Source: CAWFMO01 sp963817065
GTDB lineage: Bacteria > Actinomycetota > Thermoleophilia > Solirubrobacterales > 70-9
Reading direction: 5' to 3'
Assembly: GCA_963817065.1 (NCBI GenBank)
Contig: CAWFMO010000002.1
Span: 901,501 to 965,500, forward strand
Length of the DNA: 64,000 bases
Positions 1 to 11,079 of the stretch are shown here, piece after piece (positions within the stretch are counted from its first letter, which is position 1; each line of letters starts with the position of its first letter). The notes below the pieces were generated by a model, which was not told the origin of the DNA, searched no databases, and was given only the letters and a program-made list of their open reading frames with translations. A program made the position numbers and the translations under genes.

Positions 1-194
1 TGACCGCGGTCTTCGCGCTGCAGGCGTTCGTGATCGTCGGCGGGGTGACGCGCGTGATCCCGCTTACCGGCGTCACGCTGCCGTTCATCAGCTACGGCGG
101 CAGCTCGATCCTCGCCAACTTCATCCTGCTCGCGATGCTGCTGATGGTCTCGGACAAGGCGCGGCGCCATCTGCGCCAGCGGGAATGGCAGTGA
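1..194 (+). CDS. SEDS-family protein (FtsW/RodA/SpoVE), C-terminal end only
   Basis: The gene runs in from the left edge; the last 63 codons are visible and end at TGA 192-194. The tail reads as two hydrophobic helices around a PFISYGGSS loop, the conserved C-terminal signature of SEDS peptidoglycan glycosyltransferases, followed by a short basic cytoplasmic end. SEDS proteins polymerise lipid II in the membrane and work with a class B PBP. That partner (pbpA) starts 5 bp downstream, so the two form one operon. FtsW and RodA cannot be separated from this piece; the partner is PbpA-like. Confidence 0.85.
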   Translation, partial: TAVFALQAFVIVGGVTRVIPLTGVTLPFISYGGSSILANFILLAMLLMVSDKARRHLRQREWQ

Positions 195-198
195 ATTC

Positions 199-1638
199 GT
201 GAACGCGCAGATCGTCAAGCTGTTCGGGCTGATCGTCGTCCTCTACGCCGTGCTTCTGGGGTTCACGTCGTACTGGTCGATCTTCGAGGCCCAGGGGCTG
301 AAGGAGAACACGGCCAACCGCCGCCCGCTGCTCGAGGAGCAGCGGATCAAGCGCGGCGAGATCCTCGCCGCCGACGGCAGCACGATCGCGGTCTCGAACC
401 CGATCGGCTCCGGCAGCGAGAAGATCTACGTCCGCGACTACCCCGAGGGCGAGCTCTACGGAAACCCGATCGGCTACAGCTTCGTCGAGCGCGGCCGGGT
501 CGGCTTCGAGCAGTCGCACAACGACGAGCTCGTCGGCAACATGACCGAGTTCCTCTCGATCATCGACCAGCTCCGCGGCCACCGCCAGGAGGGCGACAAC
601 GTGCAGTCGGCGCTCGATCCCGACGCGCAGCGGATCGCGACCGACGCGCTCGAGGGCGAGCGCGGCTCGGTCGTCGCGCTCGAGCCCTCGACCGGCAAGG
701 TGCGGGCCATGGTCTCGAGCCCGACCTACGACCCGAACCTCGTCCCCGACCGCTTCGAGCAGCTCAACACGGCCGAGAACTCGCCGCTCTTCAACCGCGC
801 GACCCAGGCCGGCTACCCGCCCGGTTCGACGATGAAGGTCGTCACCGCGACCGCCGCCCTCGACAGCGGCGAGTTCGACCCCGACACGCAGGTCAACGGC
901 GACACCGGGATCGAGATCTCCGGCGTGCCGCTCTCGAACTTCGGCGGCGAGAGCTACGGCGAGGTCGACCTGACCTTCGCGCTGACGAACTCGGTCAACA
1001 CCGTCTGGGCACAGGTCGCCGAGGAGCTCGGCAGCGGCACCTACCTCGACTACATGGACAAGTTCGGCTTCAACCGCAAGCCGCCGCTCGACTACCCGGG
1101 CCAGCAACTCGCGACGAGCGGCGTCTTCGAGGGCGATCAGCTGCTCACCGACGCCGACAACATGGACATCGGCCGCGTCGCGATCGGCCAGGAGCGACTG
1201 CGGGTGACGCCGCTGCAGATGGCGATGGTCGCCTCTGCGGTCGCCAACGGCGGCGTGCTGATGAAGCCGCGGCTCTGGGAGAAGGTGATCGACCTCGACG
1301 GGCGCGAGGACGAGCTCGACCCCGAGGAGGTCGACCGCGTGATGAGCGAGGACACCTCCGAGACCCTGACCTCGATGATGACCGACGTCGTCAACGACGG
1401 CACCGGCGGCGCCGCGGCGCTCGCCTCGAGCCAGGTCGCGGGCAAGACCGGCACCGCCGAGCGCGGCGGCGACATCAACCAGGCCTGGTTCATCGGCTTC
1501 GCGCCCGCCGACGATCCGCAGATCGCGGTCGCCGCGACGGTCGAGGAGACGACCGGTACCGGCGGCGACATAGCCGCGCCGATCGCGCAGCAGGTGCTCG
1601 AGTCGCTCGTCGACCAGTCCGCGGACGAGGGGGGCTGA
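199..1638 (+). CDS. pbpA: Class B penicillin-binding protein, PbpA-like transpeptidase
   Basis: A 479-residue peptidoglycan transpeptidase. One N-terminal membrane helix (about residues 8-26) anchors it, and the catalytic domain faces outward. The three penicillin-binding motifs are visible: STMK with nucleophile Ser210, SVN at about 265 and KTGT at about 416. There are no PASTA domains, and the length matches mycobacterial PbpA (about 490) rather than the longer PBP2/FtsI types. The GTG start at 199 lies just after the SEDS stop. Together with the upstream SEDS gene and downstream PASTA kinase this repeats the rodA-pbpA-pknB order known from Actinobacteria. Reading frame is intact. Confidence 0.93.
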   Translation: MNAQIVKLFGLIVVLYAVLLGFTSYWSIFEAQGLKENTANRRPLLEEQRIKRGEILAADGSTIAVSNPIGSGSEKIYVRDYPEGELYGNPIGYSFVERGRVGFEQSHNDELVGNMTEFLSIIDQLRGHRQEGDNVQSALDPDAQRIATDALEGERGSVVALEPSTGKVRAMVSSPTYDPNLVPDRFEQLNTAENSPLFNRATQAGYPPGSTMKVVTATAALDSGEFDPDTQVNGDTGIEISGVPLSNFGGESYGEVDLTFALTNSVNTVWAQVAEELGSGTYLDYMDKFGFNRKPPLDYPGQQLATSGVFEGDQLLTDADNMDIGRVAIGQERLRVTPLQMAMVASAVANGGVLMKPRLWEKVIDLDGREDELDPEEVDRVMSEDTSETLTSMMTDVVNDGTGGAAALASSQVAGKTGTAERGGDINQAWFIGFAPADDPQIAVAATVEETTGTGGDIAAPIAQQVLESLVDQSADEGG

Positions 1639-1639
1639 G

Positions 1640-3482
1640 ATGGCGAACCCGCGCAAGGGGACCGTGATCGACGATCGCTACACGCTCGACCGCCGGATCG
1701 GCAGCGGCGGGATGGCCGACGTCTGGCTCGCCGAGGACACCGAGCTCGGGCGCCAGGTTGCGGTCAAGATCCTCCACTCGCGCTTCGCCCAGGACACGGA
1801 GTTCGTCGAGCGCTTCCGCCGCGAGGCCTCCTCGGCGGCCGGCCTCCAGCACCCCAACGTCGTCGCCGTCTACGACCGCGGCGAGTTCCGCGACACCTAT
1901 TACATCTCGATGGAGTACGTCGAGGGCGACTCGCTCAAGGACCTGATCAACGACGGGATGACGGTCGCGGCGGCGGTCGAGGTCACGCGCCAGGTGCTCG
2001 AGGCCGCCCGCTTCGCGCACAAGAAGGGGATCGTCCACCGCGACATGAAGCCCCACAACGTGCTGATCGACGCCGACGGGCGCGCCCGGGTGACCGACTT
2101 CGGCATCGCCCGCGCCGGCAGCTCGGAGATCACCCAGACCGGATCGGTGATGGGCACCGCGCAGTACCTCTCGCCCGAGCAGGCGCAGGGCAAGGACGTG
2201 ACGCCGGCGACGGACATCTACTCGATCGGGGTCGTCCTCTACGAGGCGCTGACCGGCAAGGTCCCGTTCGAGGCCGACAGCCCGGTCGCGGTCGCGCTGA
2301 AGCAGGTCCAGGAGGTCCCGAAGCGCCCGAGCACGCTCAACCCCGACGTGCCGCCGGCGCTCGACGCGGTCGTGATGCGGGCGCTCGCGAAGGAGCCCGA
2401 GCGCCGCTTCAAGGACGCGAACGCGTTCATCAACGCGCTCGACGACGCCGAGGACAACCCCGAGCGCCCGCGCAAGGAGGACACCGCCGCCTACCCGGTG
2501 GTCGGAGTCGGCGGCGACTACGAGGACGGCGATGGCGACGAGCTCGGCGACGAGCTCGAGGAGCGCCGCGGCTGGTCGTGGAAGCGCTGGCTGGTGATCG
2601 GCGCTGCTCGTATGCGCCGTCGCCGGGCTGGTCGCCTTCCTGCTCACCCGCTCCGAGCAGGTCGAGGTCCCGACCGTCACCGGCCAGGAGGTCCGCGCCG
2701 CGACCGAGGTCCTCGAGGGCCGCGGCTTCGACGTCGACACCAGGCTGGTCGCCAACGCGGACCCGCGCGACACCGTGCTCGAGCAGGATCCGACCGCGGG
2801 CGAGAAGGCCGACGAGGGGTCGACCGTGGTCCTGACCGTCAGCTCCGGCCCGGGCACGGTCGCGATCCCCGACGTCGCCGGCCAGGCGCCGGGCGAGGCG
2901 CGCCGCGCGCTCGAGGACGTCGGGCTCGAGGTCGAGACCGAGGAGCGCTTCTCCGACACGGTCGCCGACGGGCGCGTGATCGGAACCGAGCCCGCCGCCG
3001 CGACCCAGGTCGCCGGCGGCTCGACGGTCAAGCTGCTGGTCTCGAAGGGCTCGAATCAGCTCGACGTCCCGAACCTGGTCGGGCTCTCGACCGAGGACGC
3101 CGTCGCCCAGATCGAGGCGCTCGAGCTCTCGGCGAACATCCAGCAGACCGAGGACCCGGCGCCGGTCGGCAGGGTGCTGAGCCAGACGCCGTCGCCCGGG
3201 CAGAAGGTCAAGAAGGGCGCCCAGGTGACGATCTTCGTCTCGACCGGGACGATGGCGGTCCCGAACGTCGTCGGCACCGCCCGCGAGAGCGCGGTCACGA
3301 CGCTCAAGAAGGCCGGCTTCAAGGTCACGGTGACGCTCGACTCCGCCGCCGAGCCCTCGCAGTCAGGCTTGGTCACGAGCCAGTTCCCGATCGGCGGCAG
3401 CGGCGCGCCGCGCGGCAGCACGGTCCAGATCTCGGTCGGCGCGCCACCCAGCGAGCCGACGACGACCCAGCCGACGCCCTAG
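1640..3482 (+). CDS. pknB: PASTA-domain Ser/Thr protein kinase (PknB-like), one frameshift
   Basis: Membrane Ser/Thr kinase that senses muropeptides or lipid II outside the cell. The kinase domain (residues about 14-275) shows the glycine loop GSGGMADVW, VAVKI lysine, HRDMKPHN with catalytic Asp135, and DFG. A juxtamembrane acidic linker follows. At about 2603 one base is missing: shifting frame there gives an intact membrane helix and four consecutive PASTA repeats (about 2650-3440), ending at TAG 3480-3482. Without the correction the first frame runs on spuriously into ddl. The start ATG overlaps the pbpA stop (1636-1638) within a few bases, so it is translationally linked. Kinase and ectodomain are confident; the indel is probably a sequence error. 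Confidence 0.93.
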
Positions 3483-3496
3483 ATGGTCGCCCCGCG

Positions 3497-4459
3497 GTGC
3501 TCGTAGCGGTCATCAGCGGCGGGGTCTCGAGCGAGCACGACGTCTCGCTGCGCTCCGGGGCCTCGGTCGCCGAGGGGCTGCGCGGAGCCGGGCACGAGGT
3601 GGTCGAGGTCCTGATCGAGCGCGACGGGCGCTGGATCGCCGGCGGCGAGCAGCTCGACCTGAATCCCGCGAGCGGGCTGCTCGGCGCCGACGCCGCGTTC
3701 CCGATCCTCCACGGCCCCGGCGGCGAAGACGGCAGCGTCCAGGGCGCGCTCGAGGTGCTCGGCGTGCCCTACGTCGGCTCCGACGTCGCCGCCTCGGCGC
3801 TCTGCCTCGACAAGCTCCACTTCAAGCGCCTCTGCGCCTCGCGCGGGATCCCGCAGGTCGACTTCGTCGACGCCGGCGAGAACGGCTGGCGGGAGCGCGC
3901 CGAGGGGCTCACGGCGCCGTTCTGGGTCAAGCCCTCGCGGCTCGGCTCGAGCGTCGGGATCACCAAGGTCGACGAGCTCGCCGGCCTCGACGCGGCGGTC
4001 ACCGAAGCACGGCGCTACGACCCGCGGGTGATCGTCGAGGCATCGGCGCCGGGGGCCGAGGTCGAGTGCTCGCTGCTCGGGAACGAGGACGTGACCGCCT
4101 CGACCCCGGGCGAGATCGTCGCCCACGGCGACTGGTACGACTTCGAGGCCAAGTACGGCGAGGGCGGGATGGAGCTCGTTGTCCCGGCGCGGATCTCGCA
4201 CGCCGCCGCGAAGCGCGTCCGCGGGTTCGCGGTCGAGGTCTTCCGGCTCGCCGGCTGCAGCGGGCTCGGGCGCTGCGACTTCTTCGTCGACGGCGAGATG
4301 GTGCTCGTCAACGAGCTCAACACGCTGCCGGGCTTCACCGAGACGAGCGTCTACGGAAAGCTGCTCGAGGCCTCGGGGATCGCCTACCCCGATCTCTGCG
4401 ACCGCCTGGTCGAGCTCGCGCTCGAGCGCCACGAGCGCATGCGGCGCTACGAGTTCTAG
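3497..4459 (+). CDS. ddl: D-alanine--D-alanine ligase
   Basis: ATP-grasp ligase making D-Ala-D-Ala for peptidoglycan precursors in the cytoplasm, 320 residues. The N-terminus has the family hallmark ISGGVSSEHDVSLRSG (usually GGxSxEHxVS). Further on are the HGPGGEDG segment, the ATP-grasp KPSRLGSSVGI lysine loop and the C-terminal LGRCDFFVDG...NELNTLPGFT metal/substrate segment. The GTG at 3497 is the first plausible start that leaves the whole fold intact and falls 14 bp after the pknB stop. The frame is the same as the pknB kinase part, which creates a false long fusion ORF. Placement fits a cell-wall operon. Confidence 0.93.
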   Translation: MLVAVISGGVSSEHDVSLRSGASVAEGLRGAGHEVVEVLIERDGRWIAGGEQLDLNPASGLLGADAAFPILHGPGGEDGSVQGALEVLGVPYVGSDVAASALCLDKLHFKRLCASRGIPQVDFVDAGENGWRERAEGLTAPFWVKPSRLGSSVGITKVDELAGLDAAVTEARRYDPRVIVEASAPGAEVECSLLGNEDVTASTPGEIVAHGDWYDFEAKYGEGGMELVVPARISHAAAKRVRGFAVEVFRLAGCSGLGRCDFFVDGEMVLVNELNTLPGFTETSVYGKLLEASGIAYPDLCDRLVELALERHERMRRYEF

Positions 4460-4471
4460 AGGACTCGTAGC

Positions 4472-4975
4472 GTGCCGGAGCTGGCAACGATCGGGGTCTA
4501 CGGCTTTGACGGCGACAGCTTTCTAGCCGCGCTGGACGCAGCCCGCGTTCGCCGGCTGCTCGACGTCCGCCAGCGCCGCGGGGTGCGCGGGCCCGAGTAC
4601 GCCTGGGCGAACTCTCGACGTCTGCAGGAGGCGCTTGCCGATGCCGGGATCGCCTATGAGCACCACCGAGAGTTGGCGCCGACCACGGAGTTGCGTCAGC
4701 TTCAATACCGCGAGGACGACCGTCTCGGTGTAGGCAAGCGCTCCCGCTCGGAACTCGCCTCGGAGTACGTTCGGCGCTACCGCGAGGAGATACTCGATCA
4801 CGTTGATCTGACGCCGGTCGCCGAAGCGCTCTCGGATGATGGCGCTACGGCGCTGCTCTGCGTCGAGCTCGACCCCGAGGCCTGTCACCGGTCACTGATC
4901 GCCGAACGGCTGGCGATGCAGCACGGCGTGACGGTCTCGCACATCCGCCCCGATAGCGAGAAGGCGGGGGGATGA
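4472..4975 (+). CDS. DUF488-family protein
   Basis: A 167-residue soluble protein of the DUF488 family. It shows the typical early strand ending in LLDVRQRRG, the middle ELAPTTELR segment, and the C-terminal ALLCVELDPEACHRSLIAERL block (CxExxxxxCHR in the family). DUF488 proteins have no settled function; the conserved Cys-His-Arg segment suggests nucleotide or phosphate chemistry, but that is inference. The GTG start at 4472 lies 12 bp after ddl, so it is probably cotranscribed with the cell-wall genes. It is convergent with the kinase at 4985. Confidence 0.85.
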   Translation: MPELATIGVYGFDGDSFLAALDAARVRRLLDVRQRRGVRGPEYAWANSRRLQEALADAGIAYEHHRELAPTTELRQLQYREDDRLGVGKRSRSELASEYVRRYREEILDHVDLTPVAEALSDDGATALLCVELDPEACHRSLIAERLAMQHGVTVSHIRPDSEKAGG

Positions 4976-4984
4976 GGGCGACTC

Positions 4985-6502
4985 CTAGCCCAGCAGGCGA
5001 ATGTCCGAGAGCTCGACCCGGAAGCCGCCGTCGGCCGAGGTCAGCTTGGTGATCCAGACGAGGTAGAGGCGCGAGGGCTCGGCGCCGTCAAGCTCGATCT
5101 TCGCCTTCTCGCCGAGATCGGTGCCCTCGCCGGCGAGCTGCCAGCCGTCGAGCTCCTCGGGCGGTTCGTCGGCGCCCGGGGCGACCCGGATCTCGGCGTC
5201 GTAGCCGGCGCTCGAGGCGCGCAGCTCGACCGACTTCGCCTCGACCGGCTCGCCGGCGTCGACGTAGATCCCGACGCCCGGCTTGCCGCCGAGGTCCGCG
5301 TCGATGTAGGTCTCGGTCGGCCACGCCGACCCGGTCGGGTTGCCGTCGATCGCGAGCTTGGTGTCCTCGCCGTGTTCGCTGCCGTCGCCCGGCGGCGGGT
5401 CGAACGACTCGGCCGAGTCGATCGCGAGCTCCGAGCCGCTTCCGCCGCCGCCGAGGTCCGCGGCGTCGGTGAACAGCAGCGCGGCGACGATCAGCCCGAC
5501 GCCGAGCAGCCCGAGCGCCAGTCCCCAGCGCGACGCGCGACGCGGGGCCCGCGTCCCGCCGCGGCGCGGGGGCACCGACTCGAGCACCGAGGTCGCCTCG
5601 CCGCTCGTGCCTCCGCCGCGAGCGGCCTCGACCTCGAGCGTCTGCTCGAGCTCGTCGAGGAAGTCGGGGACGCTCGCGTAGCGGTACTCGAGCTCCTTGT
5701 CGGTGGCCCGGTCGAGGACCCCGGCGAGCGCGGCGGAGACCTCGGGGCGGACCTCCTGGATGTCGGGGAGCTGCTCGTTGATGTGCTTCATCGCGACCCC
5801 GACCTGGGTCTCGGCCTCGAACGGGACCTCGCCGGAGAGCATCTCGTAGAGCACGATTCCGAGCGAGTAGACGTCGGAGCGCTCGTCGACGTCTTCGCCC
5901 ATCGCCTGCTCCGGGGAGACGTAGTCGGTGGTCCCGAGCACGCGCCCGGTCGCCGTCATCCCCGACTGCTCGATCGAGCGCGCGATCCCGAAGTCGGTGA
6001 CCTTCGCCCGGCCCTCGCGGTCGATCAGCACGTTCTGCGGCTTGACGTCGCGGTGGACGAGCTTGCGCGAGTGCGCGATCGCGAGCCCGCGGCCGATCTC
6101 GATCGCGTAGGCGACGGCCTCGTCGACGTTGAGCGGCCCGAGGCGCTGGATCCTCTGCTTGAGCGTCTCGCCCTCGACGTACTCGAAGACGATGTAGGGC
6201 GTGCCCGAGTCCTCGCCGGCGTCGATCACGGTGACCAGGTTGGGATGCGAGAGCTTGGCCGCGGTCCGCGCCTCGCGGCGAAAGCGCTCGAGCTGCTCGG
6301 AGTCGTCGGAGATCTCGCGGTGGAGGATCTTGACCGCGACCGGGCGGTCGAGGGTCTCGTCCTGGGCGAGGTAGACGGTCGACATGCCGCCGCTGCCGAG
6401 CTTCGACTCGAGCTTGTAGCGGCCCGAGAGCACGACCCCGATCATTCTCAGAGCCCCCGGCCGCTGCACACCGCTGTTTTCGAGACTAGGCGTGTCAGCC
6501 AT
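4985..6502 (-). CDS. Membrane Ser/Thr protein kinase with discoidin-like C-terminal domain
   Basis: A 505-residue kinase distinct from the PASTA kinase. The kinase domain spans about residues 27-290: GSGGMSTVY loop, catalytic lysine 58, HRDVKPQN with Asp152, DFG, and the APE-equivalent YVSPEQ. A basic linker and one membrane helix (about 328-346) follow. The outside part (about 365-505) lacks PASTA repeats and resembles a beta-sandwich with a SAW..ETY.DADLGG segment and C-terminal S-x-IRLLG, as in F5/8-type or NPCBM-like sugar-binding domains. Met20 is an alternative start that removes a non-conserved leader. It lies 28 bp after purM on the same strand. Confidence 0.9.
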   Translation of the reverse strand: MADTPSLENSGVQRPGALRMIGVVLSGRYKLESKLGSGGMSTVYLAQDETLDRPVAVKILHREISDDSEQLERFRREARTAAKLSHPNLVTVIDAGEDSGTPYIVFEYVEGETLKQRIQRLGPLNVDEAVAYAIEIGRGLAIAHSRKLVHRDVKPQNVLIDREGRAKVTDFGIARSIEQSGMTATGRVLGTTDYVSPEQAMGEDVDERSDVYSLGIVLYEMLSGEVPFEAETQVGVAMKHINEQLPDIQEVRPEVSAALAGVLDRATDKELEYRYASVPDFLDELEQTLEVEAARGGGTSGEATSVLESVPPRRGGTRAPRRASRWGLALGLLGVGLIVAALLFTDAADLGGGGSGSELAIDSAESFDPPPGDGSEHGEDTKLAIDGNPTGSAWPTETYIDADLGGKPGVGIYVDAGEPVEAKSVELRASSAGYDAEIRVAPGADEPPEELDGWQLAGEGTDLGEKAKIELDGAEPSRLYLVWITKLTSADGGFRVELSDIRLLG

Positions 6503-6530
6503 ACGCGACCTACATTAAGAGTTGCCCGTT

Positions 6531-7538
<1,008 letters not shown>

Positions 7539-7542
7539 GCGA

Positions 7543-8418
7543 TCACCTTGCTCGAGCGATCGACCAGTCCCGCGGCGCGTCGCGCGCCGGGGTGGCCGTT
7601 CGATCCGGAAAGCCGAGGGCCGTGAGCGTTTGCGCTCGGAGCAGCTTCGCGACCACGGCGGCGGCGAGGCCGCCTCTGTAGGCGGCATAGGGCCAGAGCG
7701 CCCGGTCACGCTCGACGAGCTTGATCAGCTCCTGTGATGCGAGCGTCGAGGCGAAAGAGGCGGCGACCCCGAGCCCGAGCGCACGGCGCGTTTCCGGGGC
7801 GACGCCGCGCCGCCGCAGCCGCTCGCCCTTGAGCACCGCGGCGCCGACGATCACCGGCAGCGCGACGGTCCGCGAGAGCATGTTCGCCTGCTCGCGGGTG
7901 AAGCCGCGCCAGCGCGCCGCCGCCAGCGTCGCGCCGTTGCGCGAGATCCCGGGCACGAGCGCCGCCGCCTGCGCCAGTCCGAGCGCCAGCCCGTCCGCCG
8001 CCCGCGCGACCCCGTGCCCGCGGCGCTGCGGGCGCGCGTCGGCCGCGACCATCGCGGCGCCGCCGAGGACCAGCGCCGCCGCGGTCGCCCGCGGGCCGCC
8101 GAGCCGGCCCTCGATCTGGCGCTCGAGCGTGTAGCCGGCTACCGCCGGGGGCAGGAAGCTGAGCGCGACGACCGCGGCGCGGCGCCCGTCGAAGGCGCGG
8201 AGCTCCTCGGCGATCACGCGCCGCTGGCCGATCAGCAGCGCCGCCGCGGCGCCCGCGTGCAGCGCGACCTCGAAGCTCTTGCGCAGCTCGGGGTCGAGCT
8301 TCTCGTGATCCCAGCCGGCGAGCCAGGGGACGAGGGTCAGGTGAGCGGAGCTCGAGACAGGGAGAAGCTCGGTCGGGCCCTGGACGACCCCGAGCGCAAC
8401 TGCCTTCGCGTCATCCAC
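7543..8418 (-). CDS. uppP: Undecaprenyl-diphosphatase (BacA/UppP)
   Basis: Integral membrane enzyme that removes one phosphate from undecaprenyl diphosphate, recycling the lipid carrier for peptidoglycan and polysaccharide. The 291-residue product has the two family signatures: an N-terminal QGPTELLPVSSSAH motif (normally QGxTEFLPISSSGH) and PGISRNGAT (PGxSRSGxT). Several hydrophobic helices follow. The divergent residues (P, L, A in motif one) are unusual but the catalytic Glu, Ser and Arg are present. The GTG start overlaps the dedA stop by 8 bp. It serves the same lipid carrier used by the polysaccharide locus to the right. Confidence 0.9.
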   Translation of the reverse strand: MDDAKAVALGVVQGPTELLPVSSSAHLTLVPWLAGWDHEKLDPELRKSFEVALHAGAAAALLIGQRRVIAEELRAFDGRRAAVVALSFLPPAVAGYTLERQIEGRLGGPRATAAALVLGGAAMVAADARPQRRGHGVARAADGLALGLAQAAALVPGISRNGATLAAARWRGFTREQANMLSRTVALPVIVGAAVLKGERLRRRGVAPETRRALGLGVAASFASTLASQELIKLVERDRALWPYAAYRGGLAAAVVAKLLRAQTLTALGFPDRTATPARDAPRDWSIARAR

Positions 8419-9062
8419 TTGCTTCGGCGGGCTCCGGCTCGTCCCCGCCGCCGCCCCGGCCCTGGCGCCACTTGACGAACGCGTAGACCGCGAGCGCCAG
8501 CAGCCCCGCGATCACGACGTAGTCGAAGTAGTGGAGCTTGTCGCGCCACTCCTCCCAACGCTCGCCGACCTCGACCCCGATCACGCCGAGCATCAGCACC
8601 CAGGGGATGCAGCCGAGCGCTGTGTAGGTGGTGAACTTGGCGAGGTTCATGTGCGCGGCGCCCGCGGGGGTCGAGATGAAGGTGCGGACGATCGGGAGCA
8701 TCCGCGTGAAGAAGACGGTCGCGCTGCCGTAGCGCTCGAACCAGTCCTCGACCCGGGCCATCTGCTTCGGGCTGACGTGGAAGACGCGGGTACTTCTCGA
8801 GGATCCCGGTGCGGCCGTAGTAGCCGATCGCGTAGCCGGCCCAGGAGCCGACGACGTTGCCGAGCACCCCCGCCGCGGTGATCCCGAGCAGCGTCAGCTC
8901 GCCCTCCTCGACCTTGAAGCCGGCGAACAGCATCGTCGCCTCGCTCGGCATCGGGACGTTGGCGCTCTCGACCAGCATCAGCAGGAAGATCCCGAGATAG
9001 CCGATCTCACCGATCACGTCGGTGCAGAACTCGACCAGGGGGTCGACGATGAAGTCGGTCAT
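8411..9062 (-). CDS. DedA-family membrane protein, one frameshift
   Basis: About 215 residues with the DedA/SNARE-associated layout: early acidic helix LVESANVPMPSEATMLFAG (conserved E...P.P.E), GNVVGSWAGYAIGYYGR, then FTRMLPIVRTFISTPAGAAHM (R-x3-P-x-R), and C-terminal helices. DedA proteins are implicated in flipping undecaprenyl phosphate and in proton-driven membrane homeostasis, which fits the overlap with uppP. A single missing base at about 8790 separates the two halves; restoring it gives KYPRVFHVSPKQMARVEDWFERYG, the normal family sequence. ATG at 9062 is the start. The short cytosolic tail is acidic. Confidence 0.88.
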
Positions 9063-9138
9063 TGAGGATGGGAACGGCGCTGCGGCACAGCGCCGCCTCC
9101 GAGCCGGTACATGCTAGAGAGATACACTCGCCTGTCGC

Positions 9139-11032
9139 GTGGACCGGTTAAACCACCCCGTCTATCGCCACCGGACCGTCCAGGCCGTCGCCGACGCCCT
9201 GCTGGTCGCGGCGGCCTTCTACCTCGCCTTCACCCTCCGCTTTCTCGATAGCCCGGAGGGGATCCCCGAGCGCTACGTCGACGTCCTCGTCGGCTCGATC
9301 GGCGTAGTCGTCATCGGGCAAGCTGATCGTCTTCGCCGCATCCGGCCTGTACCGGAAATGGTGGCGCTACACGACGCTCAGCGACTACCTCGCGATCCTG
9401 CGCGCGGGTGCGATCTCGACCGCGATCCTGGTCGTCGCCTACACGGTGATCCAGCCGTTCGCCGACGACATCCCGCGCTCGGTCGTTGTCATGGACTTCC
9501 TGCTCACGGTCACCTTCGTCGGCGGCGCGCGGCTGCTGGCGCGGATCGCGGTCGAGCGCTCGGCGCGCCGCGGCGAGGAGGGCTCAGGGCGCGACGTGAT
9601 CGTCGTCGGCGCCGGCTCCGGCGGCCAGATGGTGGTCCGCGAGCTCCAGCTCAACCCGAACCTCGGCGCCCGCGCGATCGGCTTCGTCGACGACGACGCC
9701 CGCAAGCGCGGGATGGTGATCAACGGGCTCAAGGTGCTCGGGACGACCGACCAGATCGGCCGCATCCTCGACGACGCCGCTCCGGACGAGGTCGTGATCG
9801 CGATCCCGTCGGCGCCGGGCGAGCTGCGCGGCAAGGTCGTCGCCGCCTGCCGCGAGCGCGACATCCCGGCCCGGACGCTGCCGACGGTCTTCGAGCTCCT
9901 GCGCGGCGGCGTCCAGCTGACCCGGCAGCTGCGCGAGGTCCAGGTCGAGGACGTACTCGGCCGCGAGCCGGTGGTGATGGAGATCGACCGCGTCGGCGCC
10001 TACATGGAGGACCGCAAGGTGCTCGTCACCGGGGCCGGCGGCTCGATCGGCTCCGAGCTCGCGCGCCAGATCGCCCGCGTCCGCCCGCGGCTGCTCGTTC
10101 TGCTCGACCACGCCGAGGACAACCTGTTCAAGATCGACCGCGAGATGGTCGAGGAGCGCCATTTCACCCGGGTCGAGTCGGTGATCGCCGACTGCAAGGA
10201 GCCCGAGCGGATGCTCGAGGTGATGCAGCGCTTCAAGCCCGACGTCGTCTTCCACGCCGCCGCCTACAAGCACGTGCCGCTGATGGAGTCCAACCCGCTC
10301 GAGGCGATCCGCAACAACGCGATCGCGACCCGGGTGACCGCCGAGACCGCCGCCGCTTCGGGCGCCGAGCGCTTCGTCCTGATCTCGACCGACAAGGCGG
10401 TCAACCCGCGCACCGTGATGGGCGCCTCGAAGGCGATCGCGGAGTGGACGATCGAGTCTGCCGGCCGCCGCTATCCGGCGACCCGGTTCCAGAGCGTCCG
10501 CTTCGGCAACGTGCTCGCCTCCTCGGGCAGCGTCGTGCCGATCTTCCGCAACCAGATCGAGCGCGGCGGCCCGGTCACGGTCACCGACGCGGAGATGACC
10601 CGCTACTTCATGACGATCCCCGAGGCGGTCCAGCTCGTGATCCGCGCCGGCGACCTCGGTGCCGGCTCGGGCGAGGTATTCGTGCTCGAGATGGGCGAGC
10701 CGGTGAAGATCGTCGACCTCGCCCACAACATGATCAAGCTCGCCGGGTACGAGCCCGGGGTCGACATCGCGATCGAGTTCACGGGCAGGCGGCGGGGGGA
10801 GAAGCTGCACGAGGAGCTGTTCGCCTCCGACGAGCGCCCGCAGCCGACCGCGGCCGAGAAGATCGTCCGCGCGGTGCGCCGGGTCCCGCTCGATCCCGAG
10901 TGGGTCGAGGGCTGGATGGAGAAGCTCGAGAAGCTCGTCCGCGAGGGCGACGAGTCCGATCTCGCCGAGCAGACGGTCGAACTGGTCGCCGAGCGGCGCC
11001 GCGCGGCGGCCGGAGCCGGACTAGACGGCTAA
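9139..11032 (+). CDS. CapD/FlaA1-type nucleotide-sugar 4,6-dehydratase/epimerase, one frameshift
   Basis: Membrane-bound nucleoside-diphosphate-sugar dehydratase of the WbpM/CapD group, which prepares UDP-linked sugars such as UDP-GlcNAc for surface polysaccharide. The N-terminus has about four membrane helices and a CoA-binding-like Rossmann fold (VVGAGSGGQMVVREL). The catalytic Rossmann domain follows (VLVTGAGGSIGSELARQI), with AAYKHVPLME, the STDKAVNP...MGASKAI active-site segment and YFMTIPEAVQLV. An extra G at about 9317 breaks the N-terminal helices; removing it restores GKLIVFAASGLYRKWWRY. It opens the polysaccharide locus and is read from a GTG at 9139, with a possible -10 element TACACT at 9123. 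Confidence 0.92.
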
Positions 11033-11079
11033 GGGCTGTGGCGGCTGATCGTCGCTAGCATCCCGCGCCGCAACCGCCT

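Noticed and set aside
121..1656. Long minus-strand open frame opposite pbpA
   Set aside because: Arg/Ala/Asp-rich shadow of a high-GC gene, no known motif; many similar frames exist and were left out.
1640..4459. A 939-residue kinase-Ddl fusion protein
   Set aside because: The middle is nonsense; a missing base at about 2603 explains it, and pknB and ddl are separate genes.
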